16,788 nucleotides of DNA from Gammaproteobacteria bacterium (GCA_022822245.1 JAJECB010000212.1:1-16788), one strand, 5' to 3'; positions 5,775-15,278 are shown, counted from the stretch's first letter. Made by a program: numbers and translations. Notes: generated from the letters alone by a model not told the origin.

Positions 5775-6773
5775 TCAGAGCCAGTCCGGGACCGGGAGGC
5801 CCTTTTCCTTGAGGAACTCCGGATTGAAGAGCTTCGACTGGTAGCGGGTGCCGCCGTCGCAGAGGAGGGTCACGATGGTGTGCCCGGGTCCGAGGTCGCG
5901 GGCGAGGCGGATGGCCCCCGCGACGTTGATCCCGGACGAGCCGCCGAGGCACAGGCCCTCCTCCTTGAGCAGCTCGAAGACCACCGGCACCGCCTCCTCG
6001 TCCGGGATCCGGTACGCCTCGTCGATGGGCGCGCCGTCGATGTTCGCGGTGATCCGGCTCTGGCCGATGCCTTCGGTGATGGAGCTCCCCTCGGCGTGGA
6101 TCTCCCCGGTCTTGAAGTAGCTGTACATGCCCGCCCCCATGGGGTCGGCGGCGGCGGTCACGATGCCCGGCCGGCGCTCCTTGAGGGCCATGCTGATTCC
6201 GGCGAGCGACCCGCCGGTCCCGATCGCGCACACGAACCCGTCCACCTTTCCGTCCGTCTGCTCCCAGATCTCGGGGCCGGTGCCGAGCACGTGAGCATCC
6301 CGGTTCGCGGTGTTGTCCCACTGGTTCGCCCACAGGACCCCGTTCGGCTCCGTCGCGGCGAGCTCCTTCGCGCGGCGCTCCGACGTGCGCACGTAGTTCC
6401 GGGGGTCCCGGTAGGGGGCGGCGGGCACCTCCTCGAGGGTAGCGCCGCACAGGCGCAGCATGTCCTTCTTCTCCTGGCTCTGGGTCTCCGGGATGACGAT
6501 GAGGGTGCGGTAGCCGCGCGCGTTGCCGACGAGGGCGAGGCCGATGCCGGTGTTGCCGGCGGTGCCTTCGACGATAAGGCCGCCCGGCTCGAGCGCGCCC
6601 CGATCCTCGGCGTCGCGGATGATGTAGAGGGCGGCGCGGTCCTTGACGGAGCCGCCCGGGTTCAGGAACTCCGCCTTGCCGAGGATGGTGCAGCCGGTGA
6701 GGTCCGACGCCCGTCGGAGCCGGATGAGGGGCGTGTTGCCCACCGCCTCGGTCAGTCCATCCACGATCTTCAT
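5775..6773 (-). CDS. cysK: Cysteine synthase-family PLP enzyme (CysK/CysM type)
   Basis: 332 residues, a fold-type II PLP enzyme of the cysteine synthase/cystathionine beta-synthase family. The usual reaction is O-acetylserine plus sulfide to cysteine, in the cytoplasm. Visible are [14 protein letters not shown] at the N terminus, [11 protein letters not shown] with the Schiff-base Lys44, the substrate loop TAGNTG (71-76, where most relatives have TSGNTG), the phosphate-binding GTGGS (185-189) and the C-terminal GGSSGIN loop. The [11 protein letters not shown] segment places it with the roughly 340-residue proteobacterial cysteine synthase A subgroup rather than the shorter E. coli CysK. ATG 6773 has GGAGG (6786-6782) at 8 bases; the frame extends to 6830 without a better start. 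It diverges from lhr. A cystathionine synthase-like role cannot be excluded. Confidence 0.9.
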   Translation of the reverse strand: MKIVDGLTEAVGNTPLIRLRRASDLTGCTILGKAEFLNPGGSVKDRAALYIIRDAEDRGALEPGGLIVEGTAGNTGIGLALVGNARGYRTLIVIPETQSQEKKDMLRLCGATLEEVPAAPYRDPRNYVRTSERRAKELAATEPNGVLWANQWDNTANRDAHVLGTGPEIWEQTDGKVDGFVCAIGTGGSLAGISMALKERRPGIVTAAADPMGAGMYSYFKTGEIHAEGSSITEGIGQSRITANIDGAPIDEAYRIPDEEAVPVVFELLKEEGLCLGGSSGINVAGAIRLARDLGPGHTIVTLLCDGGTRYQSKLFNPEFLKEKGLPVPDWL

Positions 6774-6892
6774 CAGCTTGTCCTCCAGGAGCTTCGACCG
6801 GCTCCGCCCGCGTGGCTCCCATTCTCCCACATCGGTCGCCGGCCCAGTACGTCCGATTGGACCGGGAGCGGGCCGTGGTGTACGGTGCGGCG
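6774..6892. other. Divergent intergenic region between cysK-like and lhr
   Basis: 119 bases that must hold both promoters. I see the strong cysK Shine-Dalgarno site (GGAGG, 6782-6786, minus strand) and, on the plus strand, GGGAG at 6864-6868, 6 bases before GTG 6875, an alternative lhr start. A short inverted repeat GTCC-GATT-GGAC lies at 6851-6862. No convincing -35/-10 pair stands out on either strand. Confidence 0.4.
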
Positions 6893-9800
6893 ATGCCGCT
6901 TCGTGCGCTCCGCCACCCCGCCGTCCGCGCCTGGTTCGAGGCCGAGTTCGCCGCCCCCACCGCCTGCCAGGCGAAGGCGTGGCCCGAGGTGCGGGCCGGC
7001 GGACACACCCTCATCGCCGCCCCCACCGGCTCCGGCAAGACCCTCGCCGCGTTCCTCGCGGTCATCGACGAGCTTGCCGACGAGGCACGGCACGGACTCC
7101 TCGACGACGCGGTCCGGGTCGTCTACGTGTCGCCCCTCAAGGCCCTCTCCTACGACATCGAGCGCAACCTCGAGGCGCCCCTTCGCGGGATCGCGGAGTG
7201 GGCGGAGCGCCTGGGCGAGCCCCCGGTCGCGATTCGGGCGATGGTGCGCACGGGAGACACCCCGGCCGCCGCCCGCCAGGCGATGGCCCGGCAGCCGCCC
7301 CACATCCTCGTCACCACCCCCGAGTCGCTCCACATCCTGCTGACGAGCGAGTCGGGGCGGAATGCCCTCGCCCGGACGCGGACGGTCATCGTCGACGAGA
7401 TCCATGCCGTTGCCGGCAACAAGCGGGGGGCGCACCTCGCCCTCACCCTGGAGCGGCTGGAGGCGCTGCGCGCCGCGGCGCGGGCGGCGGACGGCGGCGG
7501 GGATCCGGACGCGGACGCGGACCCCGCCGCGGCCGGCGAGGCGGAGGGCGGCTCGGCTGTCGAAGCGGACGGATCTCCGGCCGAGGACGGGCCGCGACCG
7601 CTCCGGCGCATCGGCCTTTCCGCCACCCAGCGCCCGATGGACCTCGTCGCGCGCTTCCTTGTCGGGAACCGGAGCGAAGCCCCCTGCGCGGTCATCGACG
7701 AGGGCTTCCACCGCCGCCGCGACCTCGCCATCGAGCTGCCGTCCTCGCCGCTCGAGCCGGTGATGGCGACCGAGGTGTGGGACGAGGTCTACGACCGCAT
7801 CGCCGCCCTCGCCCGCGAGCACCGCACGACCCTCGTCTTCGCGAACACGCGCCGGCTCGCCGAACGCGCCGCCCGCGCCCTCGCCGAACGGCTCGGCGAG
7901 AAGGAGGTCGCCTCCCACCACGGGAGCCTCTCGCGCGAGCGGCGGTTCGAGGCCGAGCAGCGCCTCAAGGGCGGCACCCTCACCCTCCTCGTCGCCACCG
8001 CGTCGCTCGAGCTCGGCATCGACATCGGCGACGTCGACCTCGTCTGCCAGCTCGGCACGACCCGCAACATCGCGACCTTCCTGCAGCGGGTCGGCCGCTC
8101 CGGGCACGGGATCGAGGCGACCCCGAAGGGACGCCTCTTCCCCCTGAGCCGCGACGACCTCGTGGAGTGCGCGGCCCTCTTCGACGCGGTCCGCCGGGGC
8201 GAGCTCGACACCCTCTCCCTGTCCGAGCGTCCCCTCGACGTCCTCGCGCAGCAGATCGTGGCCGAGGTCTCGGGACGCGAATGGGAGACCGGCGAGCTGC
8301 TCGCCCTTATCCGGCGCGCCTGGCCCTACCGGACCCTCGAGGACGAGGTGTTCGAGTCGGTGGTCGACATGCTCGCCTCCGGATTCACCACGCGGCGGGG
8401 GCGCCGCGGGGCGTTCGTCCACTGGGACCGGGTGAACGGCCGGCTCCGGGCCCGGCGGGGGGCGCGGATGGCCGCCCTCACCAACGCGGGGACGATCCCG
8501 GAGAACGCCGACTACGCGGTGGTCCTCGAGCCCTCCGGAACGGTCATCGGCACCCTCAACGAGGACTTCGCGATCGAGACCCTGCCCGGGGACATCTTCC
8601 AGCTCGGTCTTCACTCCTGGCGCATCCTCCGGGTCGAGTCGGACCGGATCCGGGTCGAGGATGCGGGGGGGCAACCCCCCACCATTCCGTTCTGGATCGG
8701 CGAGGCGCCGGCCCGGACCGACGCTCTCTCTCAAGCGGTGTCGAGGTTGCGGGAGACCGTCGGGCGCCTCGTCGCGGGCGGGGACGGGCTCGCGGACGGG
8801 ATCGAGCGAGCCGCCCGCTGGGCGACGGGGGAAGCCGGCCTTCCGGAGGAGGCGGCGCGTCAGCTCGTGGACTACCTCGCGGCCGGGCAGGCCGCGCTCG
8901 GGGTCATGCCGTCGGCCGCGCACCTCGTCATCGAACGCTTCTTCGACGAGTCGGGCGGCATGCAGCTCGTCATCCACTCCCCGGTCGGGGGGCGGGTCAA
9001 CCGGGCGTTCGGACTCGCCCTTCGCAAGCGCTTCTGCCGGCGCTTCAACTTCGAGCTCCAGGCGGCGGCCACCGAGGACAACATCGTCCTCTCCCTCGGG
9101 GAGACCCACAGCTTCGCGCTCGACGAGGTGCCGGGGTACCTCGCGAGCGCGAGCGCCCGGGACGTGCTGGTCCAGGCCCTGCTCGACGCGCCCCTGTTCA
9201 ACGTGCGCTGGCGCTGGAACGCGAACGTCTCGCTCGCGGTCCCGCGCCGATCGGGCGGGCGCAAGGTCCCGGCCCCGATCCAGCGGATGCAGGCCGAGGA
9301 TCTCGTCGCGGTGGTGTTCCCCGACCAGATCGCGTGCGCGGAGAACCTCGGAGGGGGGGAGCGGGAGATCCCGGAGCATCCCCTCGTGCAACAGACCATC
9401 CACGACGCGCTCCACGAGGCGATGGACGTGGACGGCCTCGTGGCCCTCCTCGCGCGCATCGAGGGGGGCGAGGTCACGGTGCACGCCCGCGACCTCCCGG
9501 AGCCCTCCCCCTTCGCGCACGAGATCCTGAACGCGAAGCCGTACGCGTTCCTCGACGACGCCCCGCTCGAGGAGCGCCGCACCCGAGCCGTGTCGGCGCG
9601 GCGCTGGCTCGACCCGGCGAGCGCGGCCGACCTCGGGCGGCTCGACCCCGAGGCCATCGACCGGGTCCGGGCGGAGGCGTGGCCGGACACCGATGGCGCC
9701 GACGCGCTGCACGACGCCCTCGTCATGCTGGGCTTTCTCACCGAGCGGGAGATGCGGGCCGCGCTCGGGGTTCCGGGCGTTCCGGGCGTCACCGGCGCCG

Positions 9801-11464
9801 CGCACGTTTCGGAGGCGCTTCCCGGAACGGGGCCGGACCCGGAAGCCGCGGGAGGCGCGCTCGAATCGACGCTCGTGCGGACCGAGCCGCTCGCGACCCT
9901 CCTCCGCGAACGGCGGGCGGGAAGACTCGCCGGGGGCGGGCCGGAGGCGACCCCGCTCTGGGTCGCGGCGGAGCGCGTCCTCGACGTGCGGGCGGCCCGG
10001 CCGAATGATCTCCTCGACCTCGATCCCGCCCCCGGAACGGCACCCCCCGCCTCGGGCGAGGATGCGGTGCACGAGCTCGTACGCGGACGCCTCGGCGGGC
10101 TCGGGCCGGTCACCGCGAGCGCCCTCGCGGCGTCCATCGGGATCGGCGGCGGCCCGGTGCGGGCCGCCCTCGCGGCACTTGAAAACGAAGGGTTCGTGCT
10201 CCGCGGACACTTCACCACCGACGTGGCATCCGGCCCCGGCGCACCGCCGCGCCCGGAGGGGGTCGGCGCTCCGCCGGGACCCGCGTCCGGCCCGGAGCCG
10301 AAGGCGGAGCCCGAGTGGTGCGAGCGGCGCCTTCTCGCCCGTATCCACCGCTATACGCTCGCGCGGCTGCGCCGCGAGATCGACCCGGTCGAGCCCGCCG
10401 ACTACATGCGTTTCCTCTTCGCCTGGCACGGCCTCGAGGAACGGCGGGAAGGGCCGGCCGGACTCCTCGCGGTCATCGAGCAGCTCGAAGGCTTCGAGGC
10501 CCCGGCCGCCGCGTGGGAGGACTCGATCTTCACGGCCCGCCTCCGCGGCTACGACCCGAGCTGGCTCGATACGGTGTGCCTCACCGGCCGGGTGGTGTGG
10601 CTCCGGCGCACCGGACCCCCCGCCCCGCGTGCCGGCACCACCACCGCGACCCGGGTCGCGTTCATCGACCGCCGCCACCTCGCGGCCTGGCGGCCGGCGG
10701 GAACGGAGGAGGATCCGGAGGGGCTGGCCGCGATGTCGTCGCGGGCGCGCCGGGTGCGCGAGATCCTGCGCGCGGGCGGCGCGCAGTTCTTCGACGACCT
10801 TCGGGTGCAGTCGGGGCTTCTCGCCACCCAGGTCGAGGACGCGCTCGCGGAGCTCGTGGCGGGCGGGCACGTGACCGCGGACGGCTACGCGGGGCTTCGC
10901 GCCCTCGTTCGACGCAACCGCCGGGCCGGCGGGTTGCGGCGCCGGATGGACCCCTTCGGCGACGCGGGACGCTGGTGCCTTGTCGACTCGCGCCTTCCCC
11001 CCGATCATGCCGCCCCCGCCGAGCCGCTCGACCGGATCGCCGACGTCCTCCTCCGGCGCTACGGGGTCGTGTTCCGCAAGGTGCTGGAACGCGAAGCGGG
11101 GCTTCCGCCGTGGCGGGAGCTCGTGCGCGTGCTGAGGCGCCGCGAGGACCGAGGCGAGGTGCGGGGCGGGCGCTTCGTCAACCGTTTCAGCGGCGAACAG
11201 TTCGCGCTTCCGGAAGCGGTCGGGGAGCTGCGGCGCATCCGTCGCGCCACGCCCGGCGGACGGGTCCTCACCCTGTCGGCCGCGGACCCCCTCAACCTCA
11301 CCGGCATCGTGACGGCGGGCGAGCGGGTGTCGTCGAGCGCGGCCCGCGAGGTCGTGTACCGGGACGGCGAGCCGGACCGCGACGCCCTGCCGGCCGCGCC
11401 CCGGCGCCGGGCCTCCGCTCGAACCGGAACCCGCGCGCGCTGGACCTCGTCGACCCTCCGATAG
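6893..11464 (+). CDS. lhr: Lhr-family large ATP-dependent helicase
   Basis: 1523 residues, close to E. coli Lhr (about 1540). Lhr proteins are 3'-5' superfamily 2 DNA helicases linked to DNA repair. N-terminal RecA domains: Walker A APTGSGKT (Lys49), motif II DEIH (168-171), motif III LSAT (243-245), then [23 protein letters not shown] and motif [10 protein letters not shown] (398-405). The Lhr-core winged-helix region follows ([20 protein letters not shown]), then a long C-terminal region with [15 protein letters not shown] and [15 protein letters not shown], like the AlkZ-related C-terminal part of bacterial Lhr. Odd points: an acidic, Ala/Gly-rich insert of about 45-50 residues between motifs II and III, and Pro/Gly-rich linkers around 9769-9850 and 10216-10310. 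ATG 6893 fits the family start; GTG 6875 or 6878 with GGGAG upstream is a real alternative. Confidence 0.95.
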   Translation: MPLRALRHPAVRAWFEAEFAAPTACQAKAWPEVRAGGHTLIAAPTGSGKTLAAFLAVIDELADEARHGLLDDAVRVVYVSPLKALSYDIERNLEAPLRGIAEWAERLGEPPVAIRAMVRTGDTPAAARQAMARQPPHILVTTPESLHILLTSESGRNALARTRTVIVDEIHAVAGNKRGAHLALTLERLEALRAAARAADGGGDPDADADPAAAGEAEGGSAVEADGSPAEDGPRPLRRIGLSATQRPMDLVARFLVGNRSEAPCAVIDEGFHRRRDLAIELPSSPLEPVMATEVWDEVYDRIAALAREHRTTLVFANTRRLAERAARALAERLGEKEVASHHGSLSRERRFEAEQRLKGGTLTLLVATASLELGIDIGDVDLVCQLGTTRNIATFLQRVGRSGHGIEATPKGRLFPLSRDDLVECAALFDAVRRGELDTLSLSERPLDVLAQQIVAEVSGREWETGELLALIRRAWPYRTLEDEVFESVVDMLASGFTTRRGRRGAFVHWDRVNGRLRARRGARMAALTNAGTIPENADYAVVLEPSGTVIGTLNEDFAIETLPGDIFQLGLHSWRILRVESDRIRVEDAGGQPPTIPFWIGEAPARTDALSQAVSRLRETVGRLVAGGDGLADGIERAARWATGEAGLPEEAARQLVDYLAAGQAALGVMPSAAHLVIERFFDESGGMQLVIHSPVGGRVNRAFGLALRKRFCRRFNFELQAAATEDNIVLSLGETHSFALDEVPGYLASASARDVLVQALLDAPLFNVRWRWNANVSLAVPRRSGGRKVPAPIQRMQAEDLVAVVFPDQIACAENLGGGEREIPEHPLVQQTIHDALHEAMDVDGLVALLARIEGGEVTVHARDLPEPSPFAHEILNAKPYAFLDDAPLEERRTRAVSARRWLDPASAADLGRLDPEAIDRVRAEAWPDTDGADALHDALVMLGFLTEREMRAALGVPGVPGVTGAAHVSEALPGTGPDPEAAGGALESTLVRTEPLATLLRERRAGRLAGGGPEATPLWVAAERVLDVRAARPNDLLDLDPAPGTAPPASGEDAVHELVRGRLGGLGPVTASALAASIGIGGGPVRAALAALENEGFVLRGHFTTDVASGPGAPPRPEGVGAPPGPASGPEPKAEPEWCERRLLARIHRYTLARLRREIDPVEPADYMRFLFAWHGLEERREGPAGLLAVIEQLEGFEAPAAAWEDSIFTARLRGYDPSWLDTVCLTGRVVWLRRTGPPAPRAGTTTATRVAFIDRRHLAAWRPAGTEEDPEGLAAMSSRARRVREILRAGGAQFFDDLRVQSGLLATQVEDALAELVAGGHVTADGYAGLRALVRRNRRAGGLRRRMDPFGDAGRWCLVDSRLPPDHAAPAEPLDRIADVLLRRYGVVFRKVLEREAGLPPWRELVRVLRRREDRGEVRGGRFVNRFSGEQFALPEAVGELRRIRRATPGGRVLTLSAADPLNLTGIVTAGERVSSSAAREVVYRDGEPDRDALPAAPRRRASARTGTRARWTSSTLR

Positions 11465-11472
11465 GAGACCCA

Positions 11473-11492
11473 CCCCGGGCGGAGCCCCGGGG
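11473..11492. terminator. GC hairpin between convergent lhr and SDR genes
   Basis: A 7-bp all-GC stem (CCCCGGG 11473-11479 with CCCGGGG 11486-11492) has a 6-base loop and lies 8 bases after the lhr stop and just before the SDR stop on the other strand. It is centred in the 29-base gap and could serve both genes. There is no T-run on either side, so the terminator role is inferred from position. Confidence 0.55.
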
Positions 11493-11493
11493 A

Positions 11494-12237
11494 TCAGACC
11501 ATGGAGTAGCCGCCGCTCACGCTGATGGTCTGGCCGGTGATGTGGCTTGCCCCGTCCGAGGCGAGAAAGACCGCCATCTTCGCCACGTCGTCGGGGAGCC
11601 CGAGCTTGCGGAGGGGATAGCCCTTGGCGATGCGGGCCTCGAGCTCCGGGTCGAGCTGCCCGGCCGTACCCTGGGTCTTGGTGTAGCCGGGGCAGACCAC
11701 GTTGATGTGGATGCCGCTCCGGCCCACCTCGCGCGCGACCGCCTTGGAGAACCCGATGATCCCCGCCTTCGCCCCGGAGTAGACCGCCTGCCGGAACTCG
11801 CCCACCCGGCCCGCGTCCGAGGAGATGTTGACGATCTTGCCGCCGCCCTGCGCGACCATCGGGTCAAGGGCGGCGCGAGTGCAGTTGATGGTGCCGAGGA
11901 GGTTCGTGTTGACCTCGAACGCCCAGTCCTCGGGGGGCGCGTCCATGAACGGCCCGATGCGCCACGCCCCCGCGCAGTTGACGAGCACGTCGAGGCGCCC
12001 GTGGCGCTCGACGATTCCGTCCACGGTGGCCTTCGCCTGCTCCCAGGACGAGATGTCGAGGGTCACCCCCTCGGCCGGCGGGCCGACCGCGGCGGCGACC
12101 GCTCTCGCGTTGTCGCCGTTCAAGTCCGCGCTCACCACCGTCGCGCCCTCTTGCGCGAAGCGATGCACGATCGCCTCGCCGATCCCCGAGCCGCCGCCCG
12201 TCACCATCGCCACCTTTCCGCCGAGTCCGAGATCCAT
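11494..12237 (-). CDS. Short-chain dehydrogenase/reductase (SDR), classical type
   Basis: 247 residues, a cytoplasmic NAD(P)-dependent oxidoreductase with a complete Rossmann fold. Visible: TGGGSGIG (13-20) cofactor loop, Asp38 after the second strand (points to NAD(H)), NCAG (87-90), catalytic Ser140, and YSGAK with Tyr153 and Lys157; C-terminal PGYTKT and SVSGGYSMV are typical. The sequence resembles hydroxyacyl-CoA dehydrogenases and 3-oxoacyl-ACP reductases of the FabG/BadH group; the substrate is not fixed by sequence. ATG 12237 is chosen over the in-frame TTG at 12252 because GAGAGG lies 3 bases upstream and it fits the family length. It converges with lhr and diverges from the GNAT gene. 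A CoA-transferase gene nearby makes an acyl-CoA substrate possible, but this is inference. Confidence 0.9.
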   Translation of the reverse strand: MDLGLGGKVAMVTGGGSGIGEAIVHRFAQEGATVVSADLNGDNARAVAAAVGPPAEGVTLDISSWEQAKATVDGIVERHGRLDVLVNCAGAWRIGPFMDAPPEDWAFEVNTNLLGTINCTRAALDPMVAQGGGKIVNISSDAGRVGEFRQAVYSGAKAGIIGFSKAVAREVGRSGIHINVVCPGYTKTQGTAGQLDPELEARIAKGYPLRKLGLPDDVAKMAVFLASDGASHITGQTISVSGGYSMV

Positions 12238-12436
12238 GCACCTCTCTCCCAATCCGGGGCGCGGCCCGCGCCGCCCGTTCGCTTCGCCTCCGCCGCCCCC
12301 CGGGCGGCCGCAAGCAGCGGATCATACCGGACCCTCCCCACCGCCCTCGCGCGCGTGGCCGTGTACCCCGCGCATGGAGGAGGGCTTTCGGGGATAATTC
12401 GCGCCGATTTCCGGTAGTTGGGAGGGAGAAGCAGGC
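12238..12436. other. Divergent intergenic region between SDR and GNAT genes
   Basis: 199 bases with no gene I can support. -10-like hexamers are TATGAT on the minus strand (12326-12321, towards the SDR) and GATAAT on the plus strand (12393-12398, about 38 bases before the GNAT start). Neither has a recognisable -35. A purine-rich GGAGGGA at 12421-12427 serves the GNAT start. Confidence 0.35.
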
Positions 12437-12973
12437 GTGGGTACGGAGTCGATCGCGGTGCGCAAGGTCCGCGACTCCGACATGGATGCGGTGGCCGACA
12501 TCTACGGCTACCACGTCCGGCACGGCGTCGCGTCGTTCGAGTACGAGCCCCCGGACGCGGCGGAGCTCCGACGACGCGCGGCCGCGGTGCGCGCGCACGG
12601 GCTTCCCTACGTCGTGGCGGAACGGGACTCGCGCCTCCTCGGCTTCGCCTACGCTTCGCCCTTCCGGCTGCGTCCCGCGTACCGTTACACGGTCGAGGAC
12701 TCGGTCTACGTCCATCCGGACACCGTCCGGGAGGGGATCGGCCGCCGGCTTCTCGAGGCGGTGATCGCGGGGTGCGAGGCGGCCGGGCGCCGCCGGCTCG
12801 TCGCGGTCATCGGCGGCGCGGACGAACGCTCGATCAGCTTCCACCGCCGCTGCGGCTTTGAAGACGCGGGGCGGATCGAGGGCGCCGGTTGGAAGCACGG
12901 GCGCTGGCTCGACCTCGTCCTCATGCAGCGCGGGCTCGGTCCTTCGACCTCGTCGCCGCCGCACGACGGATGA
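12437..12973 (+). CDS. GNAT N-acetyltransferase, phosphinothricin acetyltransferase (PAT)-like
   Basis: 178 residues with the GNAT fold; it transfers acetyl from acetyl-CoA to a small amine. Sequence marks of the PAT-like subgroup: IAVRKVRDSDMDAVADIYGY at the start, LGFAYASPFRLRPAYRYTVE, DSVYVHPDTVREGIGRRLLE (acetyl-CoA loop), VAVIGGADERSISFHRRCGF, and KHGRWLDLVLMQR at the end. The loop reads VREGIG, so the usual first Arg/Gln of the R/Q-x-x-G-x-G motif is Val. Many such genes are chromosomal acetyltransferases for methionine derivatives or other amines rather than true herbicide-resistance enzymes. GTG 12437 has GGAGGGA upstream and is needed for the first strand; ATG 12482 would remove it. 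The gene ends 22 bases before the TudS-DUF1722 gene and is probably in the same operon. Confidence 0.9.
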   Translation: MGTESIAVRKVRDSDMDAVADIYGYHVRHGVASFEYEPPDAAELRRRAAAVRAHGLPYVVAERDSRLLGFAYASPFRLRPAYRYTVEDSVYVHPDTVREGIGRRLLEAVIAGCEAAGRRRLVAVIGGADERSISFHRRCGFEDAGRIEGAGWKHGRWLDLVLMQRGLGPSTSSPPHDG

Positions 12974-12995
12974 GGACGTTCCGGGTGGAGACCTG

Positions 12996-13979
12996 GTGAC
13001 GGCCGGGTCCGACGCGGCGGCCGGCGGGGAGGCGCCGGCGCGGATCCCGGTCGGCGTCAGCAGTTGCCTCCTCGGCGAGGAGGTCCGCTACGACGGGGGG
13101 CACAAGCTTGACCGCTACGTGACGGGAGTGCTCGGACGGTGGTTCGAGTACGTCCCGTTCTGCCCCGAGGCGCTCGCCGGGCTCGGCGTGCCGCGCCCCC
13201 CGATCCGCCTCGTCGGCGACCCCGCCGCGCCACGCGCGGTGCGGGTGGACGACGCCTCGATCGACGTTGCGGGGGCGCTCGAGGCGACATCGCGCCGGAT
13301 CGTCCCGGAGCTCGAGAGAGTTCGGGGCTATGTCTTCAAGCGCGCCTCGCCGAGCTGCGGCGTCGATAGGGTGAAGGTCTACCATGCGCCGGGGAGGGCA
13401 CCCCGCATGGGCCGCGGGATCTTCGCGCGCACGGTAATGGAGGCGTATCCCCTCCTCCCCTGCGAGGAAGAGGGGCGCCTCAACGACCCGACCCTCCGCG
13501 AGAGCTTCGTCGAGCGGGTCTTCGCCCTCGACCGGTGGCGCCGCACGATGGCGGAGGGGTTCACGGCAGCGCGCCTCGTCGAGTTCCATACCCGGCACAA
13601 GCTCCTGCTGCTCTCCCACAGCGAAGTCCACTACCGCGCCGCGGGGCGCCTCGTCGCGGACGCGGGCCGTCGCGACCCGACGGAGCTTGCCGGCGAGTAC
13701 CTCCAGACGTTCATGGAGGGGATGCGGCGCCAGGCCACCCGCCGCCGCCACGCCAACGTCCTCCAGCACCTCGCGGGCTACCTCAAGCGAAGGATCGACT
13801 CCGGCGACCGGCAGGCGCTCGCCGCCCTCATCGACGAGTACCGCACCGGCGCGGTTCCCCTCGTGGTCCCGATCCGGTTCCTCCGTCACCACTTCCGGCA
13901 CGCCCCCGACCGTTACGCCGAGATGCAGCACTACCTCGAGCCCTGCCCGGACGCCCTCGGGCTCCGAAACCACCTCTGA
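12996..13979 (+). CDS. rudS: TudS (DUF523)-DUF1722 fusion protein, RudS-like tRNA 4-thiouridine desulfidase
   Basis: 327 residues. The N-terminal half is the TudS/DUF523 domain. TudS is a [4Fe-4S] desulfidase acting on thiouracil, and TudS-DUF1722 fusions (RudS) have been described as removing sulfur from 4-thiouridine in tRNA. Three cysteines in the expected places would hold the cluster: Cys24 in SSCLLGEEVRYDGGHK, Cys56 in PFCPE and Cys121 in KRASPSCGV, followed by GRGIFAR. The C-terminal half is DUF1722 (YbgA-like): VEFHTRHKLLLLSHSEVHYR, then YLKRRID and VVPIRFLRHHFRH. GTG 12996 is preceded by GGAG (12987-12990) at 5 bases; the open frame runs on upstream only as a shadow of the GNAT gene. 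Members are often near DNA or RNA repair genes; here the partner is a GNAT gene. The enzymatic role is from family knowledge, not shown here. Confidence 0.87.
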   Translation: MTAGSDAAAGGEAPARIPVGVSSCLLGEEVRYDGGHKLDRYVTGVLGRWFEYVPFCPEALAGLGVPRPPIRLVGDPAAPRAVRVDDASIDVAGALEATSRRIVPELERVRGYVFKRASPSCGVDRVKVYHAPGRAPRMGRGIFARTVMEAYPLLPCEEEGRLNDPTLRESFVERVFALDRWRRTMAEGFTAARLVEFHTRHKLLLLSHSEVHYRAAGRLVADAGRRDPTELAGEYLQTFMEGMRRQATRRRHANVLQHLAGYLKRRIDSGDRQALAALIDEYRTGAVPLVVPIRFLRHHFRHAPDRYAEMQHYLEPCPDALGLRNHL

Positions 13980-14001
13980 ATCCACCCCGAGCCGATTCGC
14001 C

Positions 14002-14031
14002 TTGCCGCGGCGGAAGGCCGTCCGGCATACT
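14002..14031 (+). promoter_or_regulatory. Possible promoter of the CoA-transferase gene
   Basis: TTGCCG (14002-14007) and CATACT (14026-14031) are 18 bases apart, each 4 of 6 to consensus, in the 108-base gap before the CoA-transferase gene. The match is modest in GC-rich DNA. Confidence 0.3.
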
Positions 14032-14087
14032 TCGGCGCGCTTCGGGGCACCTTCGTCCCGCACATCCGATCGCAGGAGAACGCTGCA

Positions 14088-15269
14088 ATGCCCGGTCCGC
14101 TTGCCGGAATTCGAATCGTGGATCTGACGGCCATGATCTCGGGGCCCGTCGCCACCATGATGCTTGCCGACCAGGGGGCGGAGGTCATCAAGGTCGAGCC
14201 CCCCGCGGGGGACATCGTGCGACGCATGGGACACGACATCGGCGGCGTCACGAGCTCGTTCGCGAGCTCGAACCGGGGCAAGAAGTCGGTCATGTTCGAC
14301 CTCAAGACCGACCTCGGACGCGGCCTCCTCGATCGCCTCGTCGAGTCGGCGGACGTGTTCATCCAGAACTTCCGTCCCGGCACCGTCGAGCGCATGGGCC
14401 TCGGAGAGGACGCGGTCCGCACCCGCCGCCCCGACATCGTCTACGTCTCGATCAGCGGGTTCGGCGAGCGCGGCCCCTACCGCCACAAGCGGGTCTACGA
14501 CCCCGTCATCCAGGCCCTGAGCGGTCTCGCGGACATCCAGACGGACCGCGAGACCGGCCGGCCGATGATGATCCGCACCATCATCCCCGACAAGGTGACC
14601 GCGCTGACCGCCGCCCAGGCGATCACCGCCGCCCTCCTCCACCGCGCGCGGACCGGCGAGGGACAGCACGTGCGGCTCGCGATGCTGGACGCGATGGTCG
14701 CGTTCCTCTGGCCCGAGGGGCTCGTCAACCTCACCGTCGTGGACCGCGAGCTGCCCGAGCCCCGCTCGCGGCTCGCCCCGGACCTCATCTACCGGACGAG
14801 CGACGGCTACATCACCGTGGGCGCGGTCTCGGATTCGGAGTGGCAGGGGCTCTGCGCCGCCCTCGAGCGGCCGGACTGGCTCGATAACGAGCTATTCGCC
14901 ACGCCCCACGACCGCACCGTCAACGTGGTGAAGCGCCTCGAAGAGACCCAGAAGGTCCTGCTCCGGCGCACCACCGCGGAGTGGCTCGAGCGCCTCGACG
15001 AGCACCAGGTGCCCTGCGCCCCGGTCCTCAACCAGCGCGAGCTGGTCGAACACCCGCAGGTGGTCGCGAACGAGCTCGTGGAGATCCGCAATCATCCGGA
15101 GATGGGGCCGTACCGGCAGGCCCGGCCCGCCGCCCGCTTCGAGGGCTCGCCGTCCGGGATCGCGGGGCACGCCCCACGGCTCGGCGAGCATACCCGGGAG
15201 GTTCTCGCGAGCCTCGGCCTCGACGCGGCCCGGATCGACACCCTCTACGCGGAGCGCGCCGTCGCCTGA
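14088..15269 (+). CDS. Family III CoA-transferase (CaiB/formyl-CoA transferase type)
   Basis: 393 residues, the usual length for the family. These enzymes move CoA between carboxylic acids through acyl-anhydride and glutamyl/aspartyl-CoA intermediates. Visible: the N-terminal LAGIRIVDLTAMISGPVATM, ADQGAEVIKVEPP, SSNRGKKSVMFDL, FIQNFRPGTVERMGL, SISGFGERGPY, then IPDKVTALTAAQAITAALLH with the catalytic-type Asp168, RTGEGQHV, and a C-terminal ending in APRLGEHTREVLASLGL. ATG 14088 has AGGAG (14074-14078) at 9 bases. The substrate cannot be read from sequence; an SDR gene upstream and a molybdenum hydroxylase downstream make an organic-acid degradation role possible. It converges with the MoaD-like gene. 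Confidence 0.92.
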   Translation: MPGPLAGIRIVDLTAMISGPVATMMLADQGAEVIKVEPPAGDIVRRMGHDIGGVTSSFASSNRGKKSVMFDLKTDLGRGLLDRLVESADVFIQNFRPGTVERMGLGEDAVRTRRPDIVYVSISGFGERGPYRHKRVYDPVIQALSGLADIQTDRETGRPMMIRTIIPDKVTALTAAQAITAALLHRARTGEGQHVRLAMLDAMVAFLWPEGLVNLTVVDRELPEPRSRLAPDLIYRTSDGYITVGAVSDSEWQGLCAALERPDWLDNELFATPHDRTVNVVKRLEETQKVLLRRTTAEWLERLDEHQVPCAPVLNQRELVEHPQVVANELVEIRNHPEMGPYRQARPAARFEGSPSGIAGHAPRLGEHTREVLASLGLDAARIDTLYAERAVA

Positions 15270-15278
15270 CCCTGCGCG

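Noticed and set aside
9769..9800. Short DNA repeat TTCCGGGCG as a possible regulatory or CRISPR-like repeat
   Set aside because: Only two copies, in frame inside lhr, encoding GVPGVPG; best explained as a protein linker.
6643..10008. A 1121-residue plus-strand open frame overlapping cysK and lhr
   Set aside because: Dominated by Arg/Pro/Gly low-complexity sequence in the wrong frame of lhr; a product of few stop codons in high-GC DNA.
6773..11473. A 1566-residue open frame on the minus strand, the longest in the window
   Set aside because: It lies opposite the real lhr gene, has no recognisable domains, and is rich in Arg, Gly, Pro and Glu as expected of a GC-rich antisense shadow.
13999..14018. 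GCCTT/AAGGC inverted repeat after the TudS-DUF1722 gene as a terminator
   Set aside because: Only five base pairs with a 10-base interval; weak compared with the two convergent-gene hairpins.
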